Assembly (NCBI GenBank): GCA_040755095.1
Contig: JBFMBH010000001.1
Coordinates: forward strand, 1 to 64,000
DNA: 64,000 nt
From: Thermodesulfobacteriota bacterium
Lineage (GTDB): Bacteria > Desulfobacterota > Desulfobulbia > Desulfobulbales > JBFMBH01
Direction: 5' to 3'
Shown here: in pieces, positions 17,126 through 27,276 of the stretch
How positions within the stretch are numbered: the stretch's first letter is position 1
Layout of the letters: the number at the start of each line of letters is the position of its first letter
Notes under the pieces: generated by a model
What the model was told of the DNA's origin: nothing
Databases searched by the model: none
Seen by the model: the letters and a program-made list of their open reading frames with translations, nothing else
Program-made: the position numbers and the translations under genes

Positions 17126-20100
17126 ATGGCCGAGATCAACCTGCGCCCCCGCCTTCTGGTGCCGCTGGTGGCTGTCTTCGCCGGCATCGTTTTCCTGTCG
17201 GTCCTGGTGGCCGTCTGGCTCTGGAACCGGGAGCTCGATCGGGCGAGCGACCTGAGCCTCCATCTGGTCACCCACGACTTCGCCCAGACGGTGGCCGAGG
17301 AGGAGCAGCTGCTGGACGCCCTTGCCGCTGCCATCATGGCCAACGGGCCGGTACGCCAGGCCTTCCTGAGCCGGGATCGGGGCCAGCTCCTGGCCCTGGT
17401 CGAAGACCTGTACCGCGAGCTGGCCCGGGCCAAGGGGATTGCCCACCTGGTCTTCCACGATCCCGAGGGCCGAGCCTTTCTGCGGGTCCAGCGACCGGAT
17501 CTCTTCGGGGACGCCGCCGCCCGGCCGACCCTGGCAGCGGCCCGCCAGGCCGCTGGCCACAGCCTGGGCCTGGAGCTGGACCAGGACGGAGACGTCACCC
17601 TGTGCCTCGTCCGGCCCTGGCTCCACAACGGCGAGCTGCTGGACTTTGTCGAGCTGGGCCTCGGCTTGGCCGCGCTCCTGGAGCATCTTGGCGCCTATGT
17701 CCATTTCCTCGCCAGCACCCGGGTCTATCTGGTGCTGGACAAGGCAGAACTGGCCGGCCTGCCAGGGGCGGCCCGGCAGCGGCTGGCCCCCCGGGCCGGG
17801 GACTGGGAGCGGCTGCCCGGCTCGCTCCTGCTGGGCTCCGAGAGCGCCGACCTGCCGGCTCCCATCCTGGGGCTCCTCGCCGCCCGGCCGGAGCCGGGCG
17901 CCGGCTACCAGCGCCGCACCGCCGGCGCCCGCCTGTTTGCGGCCAGCGTCCAGCCGCTGCCCCCCATGGTCCTGCCCAGCTCGGCCCGGCTGGCGGCGCT
18001 CACCGATCTGACGGCGATCAACCGGCATTTCCAGCGCCTGGCACTGCTCCTCGCTTTGGCCGGCGCGGCAGGCCTCGCCTTCCTGATCTTCCTCTTCTCC
18101 CGCCACCTGCGGCGGACGGAAGAAAGCCTGCGGGAGTCCCGCCAGGCCCTGGTGGCGGAGGCCGCCCAACGGGAGGCCATCCACGAGCAGCACATCCGGG
18201 AGCTGCAAGAGACCCAGGACTTTCTGCAGACGGTGATCGACACCATCGGCGACAGCATCACGGTCATCGACCGCCAGTATCGCATCCTGATGGCCAACCG
18301 CGCCGCCCGGCTGGCGGCCGCCTCCCTGGATCCGGTGGCTGACCGCCTCACCTGCCACCAGGTCTCGCACCACCGGGACAGCCCTTGCGACGCCGGGGAG
18401 CATCCCTGCCCGGTGCGGCTGGTGGCAGCTTCCGGCGAGCCGGCCTTCACCACCCACGTCCATCTCGATGCCGCCGGCAACGAGCGGATCGTCCAGGTCA
18501 CGGCCTGGCCCCTGCGCAACCCTGAAGGGGAGATCGACCGCTTCATCGAGACCGGCCACGACATCACCGACCTGGTCCTGGCCCAGGGGCGGCTTGCCAC
18601 TGTCTCCCGCGCCCTGGACCAGAGCCCGGCGGCCGCCCTGATCACCGACCGGCAGGGTGTCATCCAGTACGCCAACCACTGCTTCTACCTCCTCGCCGGC
18701 CTGCCTGAAGACTCCCTGACCGGAAGACTCGTCCAGGACCTGCCGGCAACGGGCCTGGGAACGGATGAGCGCCAGCAGCTGGTGGCCGCCCTCGCCAGCG
18801 GCCGGACCTGGCAGGGGGCGGTCCTGCACCGCCGGCCGGACGGCGACCTCCTGTGGATCGCGGCCAACGCCTCGCCGATCCGGGATGACCAGGGCCGGAC
18901 CAGCCATTATGTGGGTCTGTTCGAGAACATCACCGAGCGCAAGCTGGCCGAGGAGGGCCTGCAGCGGGAGGCGGCGGTGAATGCCGCCCTGGTGGCCCTG
19001 GCCAGAAGCCTCCTGGCCTCGGACAGCCTGGATGACGTGGCCAGCCTCACCCTGGCCAAGGCCCAGTCCCTGACCGGGAGCGCCATTGGCTATGTGGGCC
19101 ACATCGATCCGGCCACCGGCAATCTGGTCTCCACCATGCTGTCCCGGGAGGTGTGGGACCGGTGTCAGGTGCCAGGGGACTACCGGGAGGGCCAGCCGGT
19201 GGTGTTCCACCAGTGGGGAGGGCTGTGGGGCTGGGTGCTCCAGAACAGAACCTCGGTCCTCACCAACGAGGTGGCTGTCGATCCCCGCTCCCGGGGGGTG
19301 CCGGAGGGCCACCTGCCGATCCAGCGCTTCCTGTCGGTGCCCGCCATGATCGGCCGCACCCTGGTGGGCCAGATCGCCCTGGCCAATGCCGAGCGGGAAT
19401 ACACCACCCAGGACCTCAAGGTCGTGTCCGGGCTGGCCGCCCTCTACGCCCTGGCCGTGCAGCGGCAGCGGGCGGACCGGGAGCTGCTCCGGGCCAAGGA
19501 GCGGGCCGAGGCCGCCAGCCGGGCCAAGGACGAGTTTCTCGCCAACATGAGCCACGAGATCCGCACCCCCTTGAACGGCGTCCTGGGCATGACCGAGCTG
19601 GTCCTGGACACCCAGCTGGACAAGCTGCAGCGCCGCTACCTGACCATGGCCAAGACCTCTGCCTACAGCCTGCTGGGGGTGATCAACGACATCCTCGACC
19701 TGTCCAAGATCGAGGCCGGCCGCCTGGAGGTCGAGGCCATCCCCTTCGACCTGCCGGCCCTGGTGGACGAGGTGGTAACGGCCCAGGCCCTGGCGGCCCA
19801 CGACAAGGGCCTGGAGCTCAACCGCCGCCTGGCGCCCGGGGTGCCGGCTCAGGTGGTGGGCGACCCCACCCGGCTGCGCCAGATCCTGGTCAACCTCATC
19901 GGCAATGCCATCAAGTTCACGGCCGCCGGCGAGGTGACCCTGGAGGTGCTGCCGGATCAGGGACCGGCCACGGCCCCGGTGCCGCGGCTCTCCTTCCAGG
20001 TCCGGGACACCGGCATCGGCATCCCGGCCGACAAGCTCGATCGGCTGTTCAAGCCCTTCTCCCAGGTGGACGGGTCGTTTACCCGCCAGTTCGGAGGCAC

Positions 20101-21541
20101 CGGCCTGGGCCTGGCCATCTCCCGGAAGCTGGTGGCCATGATGGGTGGCGACATCGGTGTCCATTCCCAGGTCGGCCAGGGCTCCACCTTCCTTTTCGAG
20201 CTGCCGCTCCGGCTGCCGGACCGGCTGGTGTCGCCGGCCCCACCCGCGCTCACCCAGACCGGGGTGGAGCCTCCGGCCCTGGCTGGGGTCAAGGTGCTGG
20301 TCGCAGCCGACAACCGGACCAGCCGGCAGATCCTGGCCGAAACCCTGGCCGCCTGGGGCATGGACGTGGGGGTGGCGGGCTCCGGCGAGGAGCTCTTGGC
20401 GCGGCTGCACTCGGCCACCGCCGAGAGGCCCTTTGCCGTCGCCCTGGTGGATCTGGGGCTCAAGGACCTGGATGGCTTTGCGGTCACCGCGGCGGTCACG
20501 GGCGACCATGCCTTGGCCGCCACCCGGATCATCCTCATGACCTCGGCCGGCTTCCGGGGCGACGCCGCCCGCTGCCGCGCGGCCGGCGCCAGTGGCTACC
20601 TCACCAAGCCGATCCGGGACCGGGAGCTGGCCGCAGCCATCGACCGCTGCCTGGCCGACCGGGGCGAGGCCGGCCTGGTGACCCGGCACGATCTCGCGCC
20701 CAGGGAGGAGGGGCCAGCCCCAGCCCAGCTGCCCCTTTTGCAGGGCCGGGTTCTCCTGGCCGAGGACAACCTGGTGAACCGGGAGCTGGCCTGCGACCTC
20801 CTGGCCCGGCGTGGCCTGTCGGTCACCACCGCCGCCACCGGCCGCGAGGCGCTGGCCGCGTGGCAGCAGGAGGATTTCGATCTGGTGCTCATGGATGTGC
20901 AGATGCCGGAGATGGATGGCCTGGCGGCCACCGCCGCCATCCGCCAGCTGGAGCGCGCCACCAGCCGCCACGTGCCGATCGTCGCCATGACCGCTGCCGC
21001 CATGGCCGAGGACCAACAACGGTGCCTTGATGCCGGCATGGACGACTACCTGACCAAGCCCGTGAGCCTGGAGGCCTTCCAGGCCATTCTCGACCGCTAC
21101 CTGAGCCGCGGGCCGGGACCGCTGCCGGCAACCGGCACCGGGAGCCAGCCTCCGGCGGGGGCCGGGGCATCGCCTCCCGCGGATCTGACCGTCCTGACCG
21201 CCACCTTGAACGGCAACGTGGAGATCCTGGGCCGCCTGGTGGCCCATGTTCAAGCCGAAAGCCCGCAGCGCCTGGCTGCCATTGCCGCCGCCATCGGGGC
21301 GGGTGATGCTGCCACCCTGGCCCGGGAGGCCCACACCCTGAAGGGCATGATCGGCAACTTTGGCGCCCCGGCGGCCCATGAGCTGGCCCGGCAGCTGGAG
21401 ATGCTGGGCCGTGCAGGAAGCCTGGCCGAGGCGCCGGCAGTCCTGTCCCGGCTCGACCGGGAGCTGCAGCGGCTGGACCAGTACCTGACCGAATGGACCA
21501 GGCAACGGGCGCTTGCCAACCCCTCTCATGCGAGGAGCTGA
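17126..21541 (+). CDS. Large membrane hybrid sensor kinase (PAS-PAS-GAF-HisKA-HATPase-REC-REC-HPt)
   Basis: A 1471-aa hybrid kinase. Two membrane spans (~11-32 and ~305-326) bracket a ~270-aa periplasmic sensor. Two PAS domains (~355-610) and a GAF domain (~625-780) follow. The HisKA box is '[18 protein letters not shown]' (His near 809), and the ATPase has '[12 protein letters not shown]' and '[10 protein letters not shown]'. Receiver 1 (~1055-1170) has an atypical acidic pocket ('VAADN') but keeps an acceptor Asp ('[11 protein letters not shown]'). Receiver 2 (~1206-1325) is canonical ('AEDN', '[11 protein letters not shown]'). The C-terminus is an HPt ('[14 protein letters not shown]'). 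It sits inside the che operon, 3 bp after cheA and 3 bp before a single-domain receiver, so it probably feeds the same network. Confidence 0.92.
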   Translation: MAEINLRPRLLVPLVAVFAGIVFLSVLVAVWLWNRELDRASDLSLHLVTHDFAQTVAEEEQLLDALAAAIMANGPVRQAFLSRDRGQLLALVEDLYRELARAKGIAHLVFHDPEGRAFLRVQRPDLFGDAAARPTLAAARQAAGHSLGLELDQDGDVTLCLVRPWLHNGELLDFVELGLGLAALLEHLGAYVHFLASTRVYLVLDKAELAGLPGAARQRLAPRAGDWERLPGSLLLGSESADLPAPILGLLAARPEPGAGYQRRTAGARLFAASVQPLPPMVLPSSARLAALTDLTAINRHFQRLALLLALAGAAGLAFLIFLFSRHLRRTEESLRESRQALVAEAAQREAIHEQHIRELQETQDFLQTVIDTIGDSITVIDRQYRILMANRAARLAAASLDPVADRLTCHQVSHHRDSPCDAGEHPCPVRLVAASGEPAFTTHVHLDAAGNERIVQVTAWPLRNPEGEIDRFIETGHDITDLVLAQGRLATVSRALDQSPAAALITDRQGVIQYANHCFYLLAGLPEDSLTGRLVQDLPATGLGTDERQQLVAALASGRTWQGAVLHRRPDGDLLWIAANASPIRDDQGRTSHYVGLFENITERKLAEEGLQREAAVNAALVALARSLLASDSLDDVASLTLAKAQSLTGSAIGYVGHIDPATGNLVSTMLSREVWDRCQVPGDYREGQPVVFHQWGGLWGWVLQNRTSVLTNEVAVDPRSRGVPEGHLPIQRFLSVPAMIGRTLVGQIALANAEREYTTQDLKVVSGLAALYALAVQRQRADRELLRAKERAEAASRAKDEFLANMSHEIRTPLNGVLGMTELVLDTQLDKLQRRYLTMAKTSAYSLLGVINDILDLSKIEAGRLEVEAIPFDLPALVDEVVTAQALAAHDKGLELNRRLAPGVPAQVVGDPTRLRQILVNLIGNAIKFTAAGEVTLEVLPDQGPATAPVPRLSFQVRDTGIGIPADKLDRLFKPFSQVDGSFTRQFGGTGLGLAISRKLVAMMGGDIGVHSQVGQGSTFLFELPLRLPDRLVSPAPPALTQTGVEPPALAGVKVLVAADNRTSRQILAETLAAWGMDVGVAGSGEELLARLHSATAERPFAVALVDLGLKDLDGFAVTAAVTGDHALAATRIILMTSAGFRGDAARCRAAGASGYLTKPIRDRELAAAIDRCLADRGEAGLVTRHDLAPREEGPAPAQLPLLQGRVLLAEDNLVNRELACDLLARRGLSVTTAATGREALAAWQQEDFDLVLMDVQMPEMDGLAATAAIRQLERATSRHVPIVAMTAAAMAEDQQRCLDAGMDDYLTKPVSLEAFQAILDRYLSRGPGPLPATGTGSQPPAGAGASPPADLTVLTATLNGNVEILGRLVAHVQAESPQRLAAIAAAIGAGDAATLAREAHTLKGMIGNFGAPAAHELARQLEMLGRAGSLAEAPAVLSRLDRELQRLDQYLTEWTRQRALANPSHARS

Positions 21542-21544
21542 CCC

Positions 21545-21961
21545 ATGCGGATCCTGATCGCCGAAGATGACTTCGTCAGCCGTGCCGTGCTCCAGGAGAT
21601 GCTGGCCCCTTTCGGTGTCTGCCACAGCGCCGTGGACGGCCGCGAGGCCGTAGCCGCCTTTGCGGCCGCCCTGGACCGGGGGGAGCCCTACGACCTGGTC
21701 TGTCTGGACATCATGATGCCCGGCCTGGACGGCCAGGAGGCGCTGCGGGAGATCCGGCGTCTGGAGGCCCAGCGGGGGATCGGCGGCCGGGCCCTGGTCA
21801 AGGTGGTCATGACCACGGCCCTGGACGACGCCAAGAACATCATGCAGGCCTTCATGCAGGGCCACTGCGAGGGCTATCTGGTGAAGCCCATCGACCGCAA
21901 GCGGCTCCGGGACGAGCTGGCCCGTCTGGGCCTCATCCCCCCAGGAGCGGCCGGTGGCTGA
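21545..21961 (+). CDS. Single-domain response regulator
   Basis: A 138-aa stand-alone receiver: acidic pair 'AEDD', acceptor Asp55 in 'LVCLDIMMPGLDG', switch Thr in 'VMTTALDD', and Lys in 'LVKPIDRK'. No output domain. It closely resembles the receiver half of the HPt-REC protein at 8194-9063, so one likely arose from the other. It begins 3 bp after the hybrid kinase and its last 8 nt overlap the start of cheD, so it is part of the operon. It is probably the direct phosphoacceptor for the hybrid kinase HPt or for CheA. Confidence 0.88.
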   Translation: MRILIAEDDFVSRAVLQEMLAPFGVCHSAVDGREAVAAFAAALDRGEPYDLVCLDIMMPGLDGQEALREIRRLEAQRGIGGRALVKVVMTTALDDAKNIMQAFMQGHCEGYLVKPIDRKRLRDELARLGLIPPGAAGG

Positions 21962-22445
21962 CACCATCGTCATCGGGGTCGGCGAGCTGGCCGCTTCCCG
22001 CACCCCGGGCACGGTGCTCAAGACCTTTGCCCTGGGCTCCTGCGTGGCGGTGGTGCTGCTGGACCCCCGCACCCGCAGCGTCGGCATGGTGCACGTGGCC
22101 CTGCCCAGTTCCGACATCAGCCCGGAGCGGGTCCAGGATCGACCCGGCTACTTCGCCGACACCGGCATTCCGGCCCTCGTGCAGGCGATGCGGGGCGTTG
22201 GCGCCGCCGGCCTGCCGGCGGGCCTGATTGTGAAGCTGGCCGGCGGGGCCAACGTGCTCGACCCCAACAACACCTTCAATATCGGCAAGCGCAACATCCT
22301 GGCGGTGAAGAAGATCCTGTGGGGCTTCGGCATGGGGCCCCGCGCCGAGGATGTGGGCGGGCACATCAGCCGCACCGTGTCGGTGGCCGTCGACACCGGC
22401 GCCGTCATCCTGAGCTCCCATGCCAAAGGGGAGTGGCGACTGTGA
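21954..22445 (+). CDS. cheD: CheD chemoreceptor glutamine deamidase
   Basis: A 163-aa enzyme that converts receptor glutamines to glutamates and in other bacteria partners with CheC/CheX-type phosphatases. The catalytic residues are visible: Cys30 and Thr24 in 'KTFALGSCVAVVL', and His47 in 'GMVHVALP'. The family motif 'KLAGGANVLDPNNTFNIGKRN' is conserved. The start is a GTG at 21954 overlapping the upstream regulator by 8 nt. The stop TGA (22443-22445) overlaps the GTG of the next gene (22442). Confidence 0.93.
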   Translation: MADTIVIGVGELAASRTPGTVLKTFALGSCVAVVLLDPRTRSVGMVHVALPSSDISPERVQDRPGYFADTGIPALVQAMRGVGAAGLPAGLIVKLAGGANVLDPNNTFNIGKRNILAVKKILWGFGMGPRAEDVGGHISRTVSVAVDTGAVILSSHAKGEWRL

Positions 22446-23332
22446 ACGGAGGCGAAAGGGTGGACGAGATCCTGGCCGCGGTACGCCGGGTGCCGCTTTT
22501 GTCGGTGCAGGCCGGCCAGCTGCTCAAGGTCACTGGCGATCCGCGCCACGCCCCCCGGGATGTGCTCCGGATCATCGAGACCGACGCCATCCTCACCGCC
22601 CAGGTGCTCCGGGTGGTCAACTCGGCGGCCTTTGGCCGGCCGGCCGCGGTGACCAGCGTCGAGCGGGCCCTGGCCCTGGTCGGGGAGAGCCTGGTGGTGG
22701 GCATCGCCCTGTCCAAGGCGGCAGACTCGGTCTTTGCCAGCCCCCTGACCGGCTACCAGGGCCAGCGGGGCGATCTGTGGCGCCACGACCTCTTCACCGC
22801 CCTGGCGGCCCGATCCCTGGCCAGCCACACGACAGAAGCAGTCGACCCGGACCTGGCCTTCACCGCCGGCCTGCTGCACGACATCGGCAAGGCGGTGCTG
22901 TCCGATTTCCTTACCGCGGCAGGACCCGAGGTCCTGGCCGGCCTGGCTGCGCTTTCGGGCCAGCCGGCCCCGGACTTCTGCGCCCTGGAGGCCGCGGCTA
23001 CCGGCGTGAGCCACAGCGCGGTCGGCCAGGATCTGGCCGGCCACTGGCAGCTGCCCGAGCCGCTGCCCTCGGTGATCGGCGGCCACCACCGGCCGGCTGC
23101 GGCCGCCCCCGGAATCCGCACCCTGGCCTACACCGTGCACCTGGCCGACCAACTGGCCATGATGGCCGGCATCGGCACCGGGGCCGACAGCCTCCACTAT
23201 CCCCTGGATCCGGAGTATCCCCGGCATGTCCGGTTGTCGGCCCAGGAGCTCTCCCAGCTGTTTCTGGCTATCCAGGAGGAGTACCGGGCCATCGCCGCCT
23301 CGCTCCGGCCCGGCCAAGGAGACCTGCCATGA
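22442..23332 (+). CDS. HDOD-domain signalling protein
   Basis: A ~296-aa HDOD protein ('VLRVVNSAAFGRPAAVTS', 'DLAFTAGLLHDIGKAVLSD'). The HDOD family is related to HD phosphohydrolases but usually lacks full metal ligation; members act as protein-interaction outputs in chemosensory and c-di-GMP circuits. Two starts are plausible: GTG 22442, overlapping the cheD stop with 'aagggga' upstream, or GTG 22460 with a better-placed GGAGG at 22448-22452. The stop overlaps the next gene's ATG (ATGA, 23329-23332). It shows strong coupling within the che operon; its exact role is unknown. Confidence 0.87.
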   Translation: MNGGERVDEILAAVRRVPLLSVQAGQLLKVTGDPRHAPRDVLRIIETDAILTAQVLRVVNSAAFGRPAAVTSVERALALVGESLVVGIALSKAADSVFASPLTGYQGQRGDLWRHDLFTALAARSLASHTTEAVDPDLAFTAGLLHDIGKAVLSDFLTAAGPEVLAGLAALSGQPAPDFCALEAAATGVSHSAVGQDLAGHWQLPEPLPSVIGGHHRPAAAAPGIRTLAYTVHLADQLAMMAGIGTGADSLHYPLDPEYPRHVRLSAQELSQLFLAIQEEYRAIAASLRPGQGDLP

Positions 23333-23724
23333 TGCGGATCGCCATTGTCGACGATTCGGCCACCGCCCGCATGTTTGTTCGCCGCTGCCTGGCGATCATC
23401 GGCTTGGCAGAGGCGGAATTCGTCGAGCTGGCCAACGGCCAGGAGGCCCTGGCCTGCATCCGCGAGCTGCCGGTGGATCTTCTGGTCACCGACCTGACCA
23501 TGCCGCTCATGGACGGCGAGACCCTGCTCAAATGGATGAAGGCCAACCCGAAGCTGTGCTCCGTGCCGGTCCTGGTCATCACCTCGGCGGGCAATCCGGC
23601 CAAAGAGGCGGAGTTGACCGCCCGGGGCGCCCTGGCGGTCCTGGCCAAGCCCATCACCCCAGCCGGCCTTATGAAGGCCTTGGCCCACCTCGTACCGGCA
23701 ACGGAGGACGATCATGGCCCCTGA
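23329..23724 (+). CDS. cheY: CheY-like response regulator
   Basis: A 131-aa single receiver domain: 'IVDDSATARMFVRR', acceptor Asp55 in 'LVTDLTMPLMDG', Thr/Ser switch in 'VLVITSAGN', Lys in 'LAKPITPAGL'. The 'DDSATAR' start is typical of CheY proteins that bind the flagellar or pilus motor or a downstream effector. It overlaps the HDOD gene by 4 nt and the following cheX-like gene by 11 nt. The symbol is a family assignment; motor interaction is not proven, and no flagellar or pilus genes are in the window. Confidence 0.85.
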   Translation: MMRIAIVDDSATARMFVRRCLAIIGLAEAEFVELANGQEALACIRELPVDLLVTDLTMPLMDGETLLKWMKANPKLCSVPVLVITSAGNPAKEAELTARGALAVLAKPITPAGLMKALAHLVPATEDDHGP

Positions 23725-24196
23725 ATGCGCCTCCTGGCAGGAAGGGATGATCCAGGCGGTCACCGCCACCATCGAGAACCTGGCCTTCACCGAGGTGCTG
23801 CCGCAAGCCCCCGGCGAGGCGCCGCCGCCGGCCGCCGACTGGCCCTGGACCCGCCTGCCGGTGCGGGAGCCGGCGGCCGGCGAGCTTTGCCTGGCCATGA
23901 GCCCGGATCTTCTGGCCGGCCTGGCCGCCACGGTCTACGGTCCGGTCATGGGCGAGATCGGACCGGCCCAGGAGAACGATCTCTTGGCCGAGATCCTCAA
24001 CACCATCGCCGGCCGCTTTCTGGCCGACATCCTGCCCCCGGGCGAGGTCTTCCGCCTCGGCCTGCCGGAAGCCGGCAGCGGCCCCCCGGCCCTGCCAGGG
24101 CCCCCGGCCTGCACCTGCCACTTTGTGGCCGAGGATGAGCCGTTTGCGGTCACCGTGGCCGGCGCAGCGCTCCTGGCCCTGCGGCAGACCGGATAG
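23714..24196 (+). CDS. CheX-like chemotaxis phosphatase domain protein
   Basis: A 160-aa protein. The segment 'ENDLLAEILNTIAGRFL' contains the CheC/CheX/FliY phosphatase signature with Glu93 and Asn96 (E-x2-N) on one helix, the residues that orient water for CheY~P dephosphorylation. The rest is a typical CheX-like alpha/beta fold with Pro/Ala-rich loops. It likely terminates signalling by the CheY encoded immediately upstream (11-nt overlap); a GGAGG precedes its ATG. Sequence divergence from classical CheX leaves activity inferred only. Confidence 0.72.
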   Translation: MAPECASWQEGMIQAVTATIENLAFTEVLPQAPGEAPPPAADWPWTRLPVREPAAGELCLAMSPDLLAGLAATVYGPVMGEIGPAQENDLLAEILNTIAGRFLADILPPGEVFRLGLPEAGSGPPALPGPPACTCHFVAEDEPFAVTVAGAALLALRQTG

Positions 24197-24333
24197 CTCC
24201 GCAGGGGGCCGTGGTCGGGTCGGGCGCGTCCGACAGGTGCGCCGGGTCAGACCGGTCAGACCCGGGCCTTCCCTTGACGACCAAATGGCCAAGCCCATTC
24301 CCGAACCGCGGTTCAACTTCAGGAGGAGAAACG
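24197..24333. other. Short repeat-bearing gap inside the che operon
   Basis: A 137-bp gap before cheW contains a degenerate motif cluster around 24211-24272 ('gtcgggtcgggcgcgtccgacaggtgcg', 'gggtcagaccggtcagacccggg'), including the palindrome GGGTC-AGACCGGTCA-GACCC. No T tract follows, so termination is unlikely, but partial attenuation or an internal processing site between the upstream signalling genes and cheW-mcp is possible. Confidence 0.4.
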
Positions 24334-24858
24334 ATGGCCAAAGACAAACAGGCAGTGGGGTTGGACGACGATCTCTATGACGAGGACGAGGAGGATACCC
24401 AGAAAGACAAATACCTCACCTTCCACCTGGCCGGCGAGGACTACGGCATCGAGATCCGGTACGTCACCGAGATCATCGGCATCCAGCGCATCACCGAGCT
24501 GCCGGACATGCCGGACTTTGTCAAGGGGGTGATCAACCTCCGGGGCAAGGTGATCCCGGTCATGGATGTACGCACCCGCTTCCGCCTGGCCACCCGGCCA
24601 TACGACGACCGCACCTGCATCATCGTCGTCAACATCAACGACACCACGGTCGGCCTGGTGGTGGACGAGGTGCGGGAGGTGGCCGACATCCCGGCCGAGC
24701 AGGTGGAGCCGCCGCCCCGCACGAGCAAAGGCGCCGGCAGCCGGTTCATCCAGGGCATGGGCAAGATGGGCCAGGAGGTGAAGATCCTCCTGGACGTCAA
24801 CAAGCTGCTCTACGAAGAGGAGCTGGCCCAGATCAGCGCCGCCACGGAAGCCGCCTGA
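24334..24858 (+). CDS. cheW: CheW chemotaxis scaffold protein
   Basis: A 174-aa adaptor that couples the receptor to CheA. Residues ~25-165 form the CheW SH3-like fold ('YLTFHLAGEDYGIEI', 'VINLRGKVIPVMDVR', 'VGLVVDEVREVADI'). An acidic N-terminal tail ('DDDLYDEDEEDTQKD') is an added feature. ATG 24334 has an excellent ribosome site, AGGAGGAG at 24321-24328. It lies 49 bp upstream of the receptor gene. Confidence 0.94.
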   Translation: MAKDKQAVGLDDDLYDEDEEDTQKDKYLTFHLAGEDYGIEIRYVTEIIGIQRITELPDMPDFVKGVINLRGKVIPVMDVRTRFRLATRPYDDRTCIIVVNINDTTVGLVVDEVREVADIPAEQVEPPPRTSKGAGSRFIQGMGKMGQEVKILLDVNKLLYEEELAQISAATEAA

Positions 24859-24907
24859 GGCCTGGCGCCTCCGGGACCGTCATTCCTTCGACAAGGAGAC
24901 CTGAGCG

Positions 24908-27130
24908 ATGCAGATGAAGCTTGGCATGAAGATCGGTCTGGGATTTGGCGCCCTGGTGCTCATCGCGGGCATCCTCGGCGGGGTGGCCATTGTCCAGATG
25001 GGCAGCGTCGACAACCTGGTCGACCAGATCCAGAACGAGTATGTGCCGGAGGTGGAAGAGGCCAACGACATCGAGCGCACCTCCCGGGCCGCGATGTACG
25101 CCATGCGGGGCTACGGCTTCACCGATGACGAGGCCTTTCTCAAGGAGGCCCGGGAGTCCCTGGCCGAGCTGCACAAGCACATCGGCGATGCCGGTGAGCT
25201 GGTGACCGGAGCCGTGCATCTCGTCAAGCTCAAGAGCCAGCTGGAGCGGATCGAGGGCAGCCTCAAGGAGTACGAGGGACTGGTCCAGGAGACGGTCGCC
25301 GCCAACGACAGGATGACCGAAGAGCGGGCCCGGATGGGCACCGTTGCCAAGGCCTTCATGGACGGCTGCTACGACTTTCTGACCAACCAGAACGAGAAGA
25401 TGGCCAAGGACATCAGCGAGGGCAAGGAGCACGCCAAGCTCCTGGAGCGGCTGGACAAGATCACCTGGGTCAACGACATCATCGATCTCGGCAACGGCGT
25501 GCGGCTGGCCAACTGGCAGAGCCAGGCCACCCGCCAGCTCAAGGGCATCGAGGAGGCCATGACTGCCTTCCCCAGGATCGAGGAGAAGCTGGCCGCCCTG
25601 GCCCCGATCACCCGCTCCGCCGAGAACATCCAGCAGCTGAAAGAGGTCCGCGCCGCGGCCGAGCAGTACCGCCAGGCAATGACCAGCCTGATGGCCACCT
25701 GGAAGGCCCTGGACAGCCTGGGCCAGAAGCGCAACGAGGCGGCGGCCAGGGTGCTGGAGGCCGCCGAGGCCATGGCTCTGGCGGGGATGGAAGGCACCAC
25801 CGGCAAGACCGACGAGGCGGTCGCATCCCTGGCCAGCGCCACCACCACCCTCTACGTTGGCCTCCTCATCGCCCTGGTGGTGGGAATTGCTGTGGCCTTC
25901 TTCATCACCAGCTCCATCACCCGGCCCATTGCCAAGGTGGTGAAGATGATCGCCGAGATGGAAAAGGGCCATCTCGACGACCGGCTGCGCCTGGAGCGGG
26001 GCGACGAGATCGGCCAGATGGCGGCCACCATGGACGCCTTTGCCGACTCCCTGCAAAAAGAGGTGGTGGATGCCATGCAGAAGCTGGCCGCCGGCGACCT
26101 CACCTTCCAGATCCAGCCCAAGGACGACCGGGACGCCCTGCGGGGCGCCCTCAGGAAGACCGGCGACGACCTCAACCAGATCATGGGCCACATCGCGGTC
26201 ACCGGCGAGCAGGTCAGCTCGGCGGCGGGCCAGGTGTCCAACGCCTCCCAGGCCCTGTCCCAGGGCGCCACCGAGCAGGCCTCTTCCCTGGAGGAGATCA
26301 CCAGCTCCATGACCGAGATGGGCTCCCAGACCAAGCAAAACGCCGAGAACGCCAACCAGGCCAACCAGCTGTCCAGCCAGGCCCGGGACGCCGCCGAGCG
26401 GGGCAACCATCAGATGCAGGAGATGGTGCAGGCCATGGGCGCGATCAGCGAGGCTGGCCGCAACATCTCGAAGATCATCAAGGTGATCGACGAGATCGCC
26501 TTCCAGACCAATCTGCTGGCCTTGAACGCGGCGGTGGAGGCGGCCCGGGCCGGCCGCCACGGCAAGGGCTTTGCCGTAGTGGCCGAGGAGGTGAGGAATC
26601 TCGCCGCCCGCTCGGCCAAGGCAGCCCGGGAGACCGCCGAGCTTATCGAGGGCTCGGTGGCCAAGACCGAAAACGGCACCCGCATCGCCAACGACACCGC
26701 CCAGGCACTCAACGAGATCGTGAGCGGGGTCACCAAGGTGGCCGACCTGGTGGGTGAGATCGCCGCCGCCTCCAACGAGCAGGCCCAGGGCATCTCCCAG
26801 ATCAACGAGGGCCTGGGCCAGATCGACGAGGTCACCCAGCAGAACACCGCCAACGCCGAGGAGTCCGCCTCCGCTGCCGAGGAGCTGTCCAGCCAGGCCA
26901 ACCAGCTCCGGGAGCTCTTGCGGCGCTTCCGGCTGCGCACCGAGGCCGGGGCCGGCATGCTGGCCGCCGGCATGACCGCCGCCCCGGCCATGGCCAGCGG
27001 CGGCGGCACCGGCTGGGGCAGCACCCCGGCCCGGGCCGCCCACGCCCTGCCCGGCCCCCGCAAGGCTGGCAAGGCCGTCAAGCCCAGCGAGGTGATCGCC
27101 CTGGACGACAAGGAATTCGGCCGCTACTGA
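24908..27130 (+). CDS. Methyl-accepting chemotaxis receptor with long helical sensor and C-terminal aromatic pentapeptide
   Basis: A 740-aa transmembrane receptor. TM1 is ~9-31, an all-helical periplasmic sensor spans ~32-312 (length fits an HBM-like bimodular bundle rather than a 4HB), and TM2 is ~315-337. HAMP follows ('[15 protein letters not shown]'), then a signalling domain whose hairpin tip includes '[20 protein letters not shown]'. Gln/Glu-rich methylation helices flank the tip. After a Gly/Ala/Pro linker the protein ends 'KEFGRY', so the last five residues are E-F-G-R-Y, matching the xZxxZ CheR-tether pattern (Z = aromatic). Ribosome site 'aaggagac'. It is the last gene of the che run; ligand unknown. 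Confidence 0.93.
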   Translation: MQMKLGMKIGLGFGALVLIAGILGGVAIVQMGSVDNLVDQIQNEYVPEVEEANDIERTSRAAMYAMRGYGFTDDEAFLKEARESLAELHKHIGDAGELVTGAVHLVKLKSQLERIEGSLKEYEGLVQETVAANDRMTEERARMGTVAKAFMDGCYDFLTNQNEKMAKDISEGKEHAKLLERLDKITWVNDIIDLGNGVRLANWQSQATRQLKGIEEAMTAFPRIEEKLAALAPITRSAENIQQLKEVRAAAEQYRQAMTSLMATWKALDSLGQKRNEAAARVLEAAEAMALAGMEGTTGKTDEAVASLASATTTLYVGLLIALVVGIAVAFFITSSITRPIAKVVKMIAEMEKGHLDDRLRLERGDEIGQMAATMDAFADSLQKEVVDAMQKLAAGDLTFQIQPKDDRDALRGALRKTGDDLNQIMGHIAVTGEQVSSAAGQVSNASQALSQGATEQASSLEEITSSMTEMGSQTKQNAENANQANQLSSQARDAAERGNHQMQEMVQAMGAISEAGRNISKIIKVIDEIAFQTNLLALNAAVEAARAGRHGKGFAVVAEEVRNLAARSAKAARETAELIEGSVAKTENGTRIANDTAQALNEIVSGVTKVADLVGEIAAASNEQAQGISQINEGLGQIDEVTQQNTANAEESASAAEELSSQANQLRELLRRFRLRTEAGAGMLAAGMTAAPAMASGGGTGWGSTPARAAHALPGPRKAGKAVKPSEVIALDDKEFGRY

Positions 27131-27276
27131 TCCCCTGCGCTGATGATCTGGCAGGCTGCCGGCCCTCGCCGCCGCCCGCCTGCCCCTCCCGCGCCCCGCC
27201 CCGAAAAGCCTTGAACCCCGGCCGATCTGTCAGGTAGATTGCCGCTGGGTCCACCAATGGCCCCGGAGGCGGCTCC

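Noticed and set aside
14405-22117. A 2570-codon open frame on the minus strand opposite cheB-cheA-kinase-RR-cheD
   Set aside because: It is an artefact of very high GC at third codon positions, which removes stops in the antisense frame. Composition is Gly/Gln/His-rich with no domain motif, and the plus strand carries clear conserved genes throughout.
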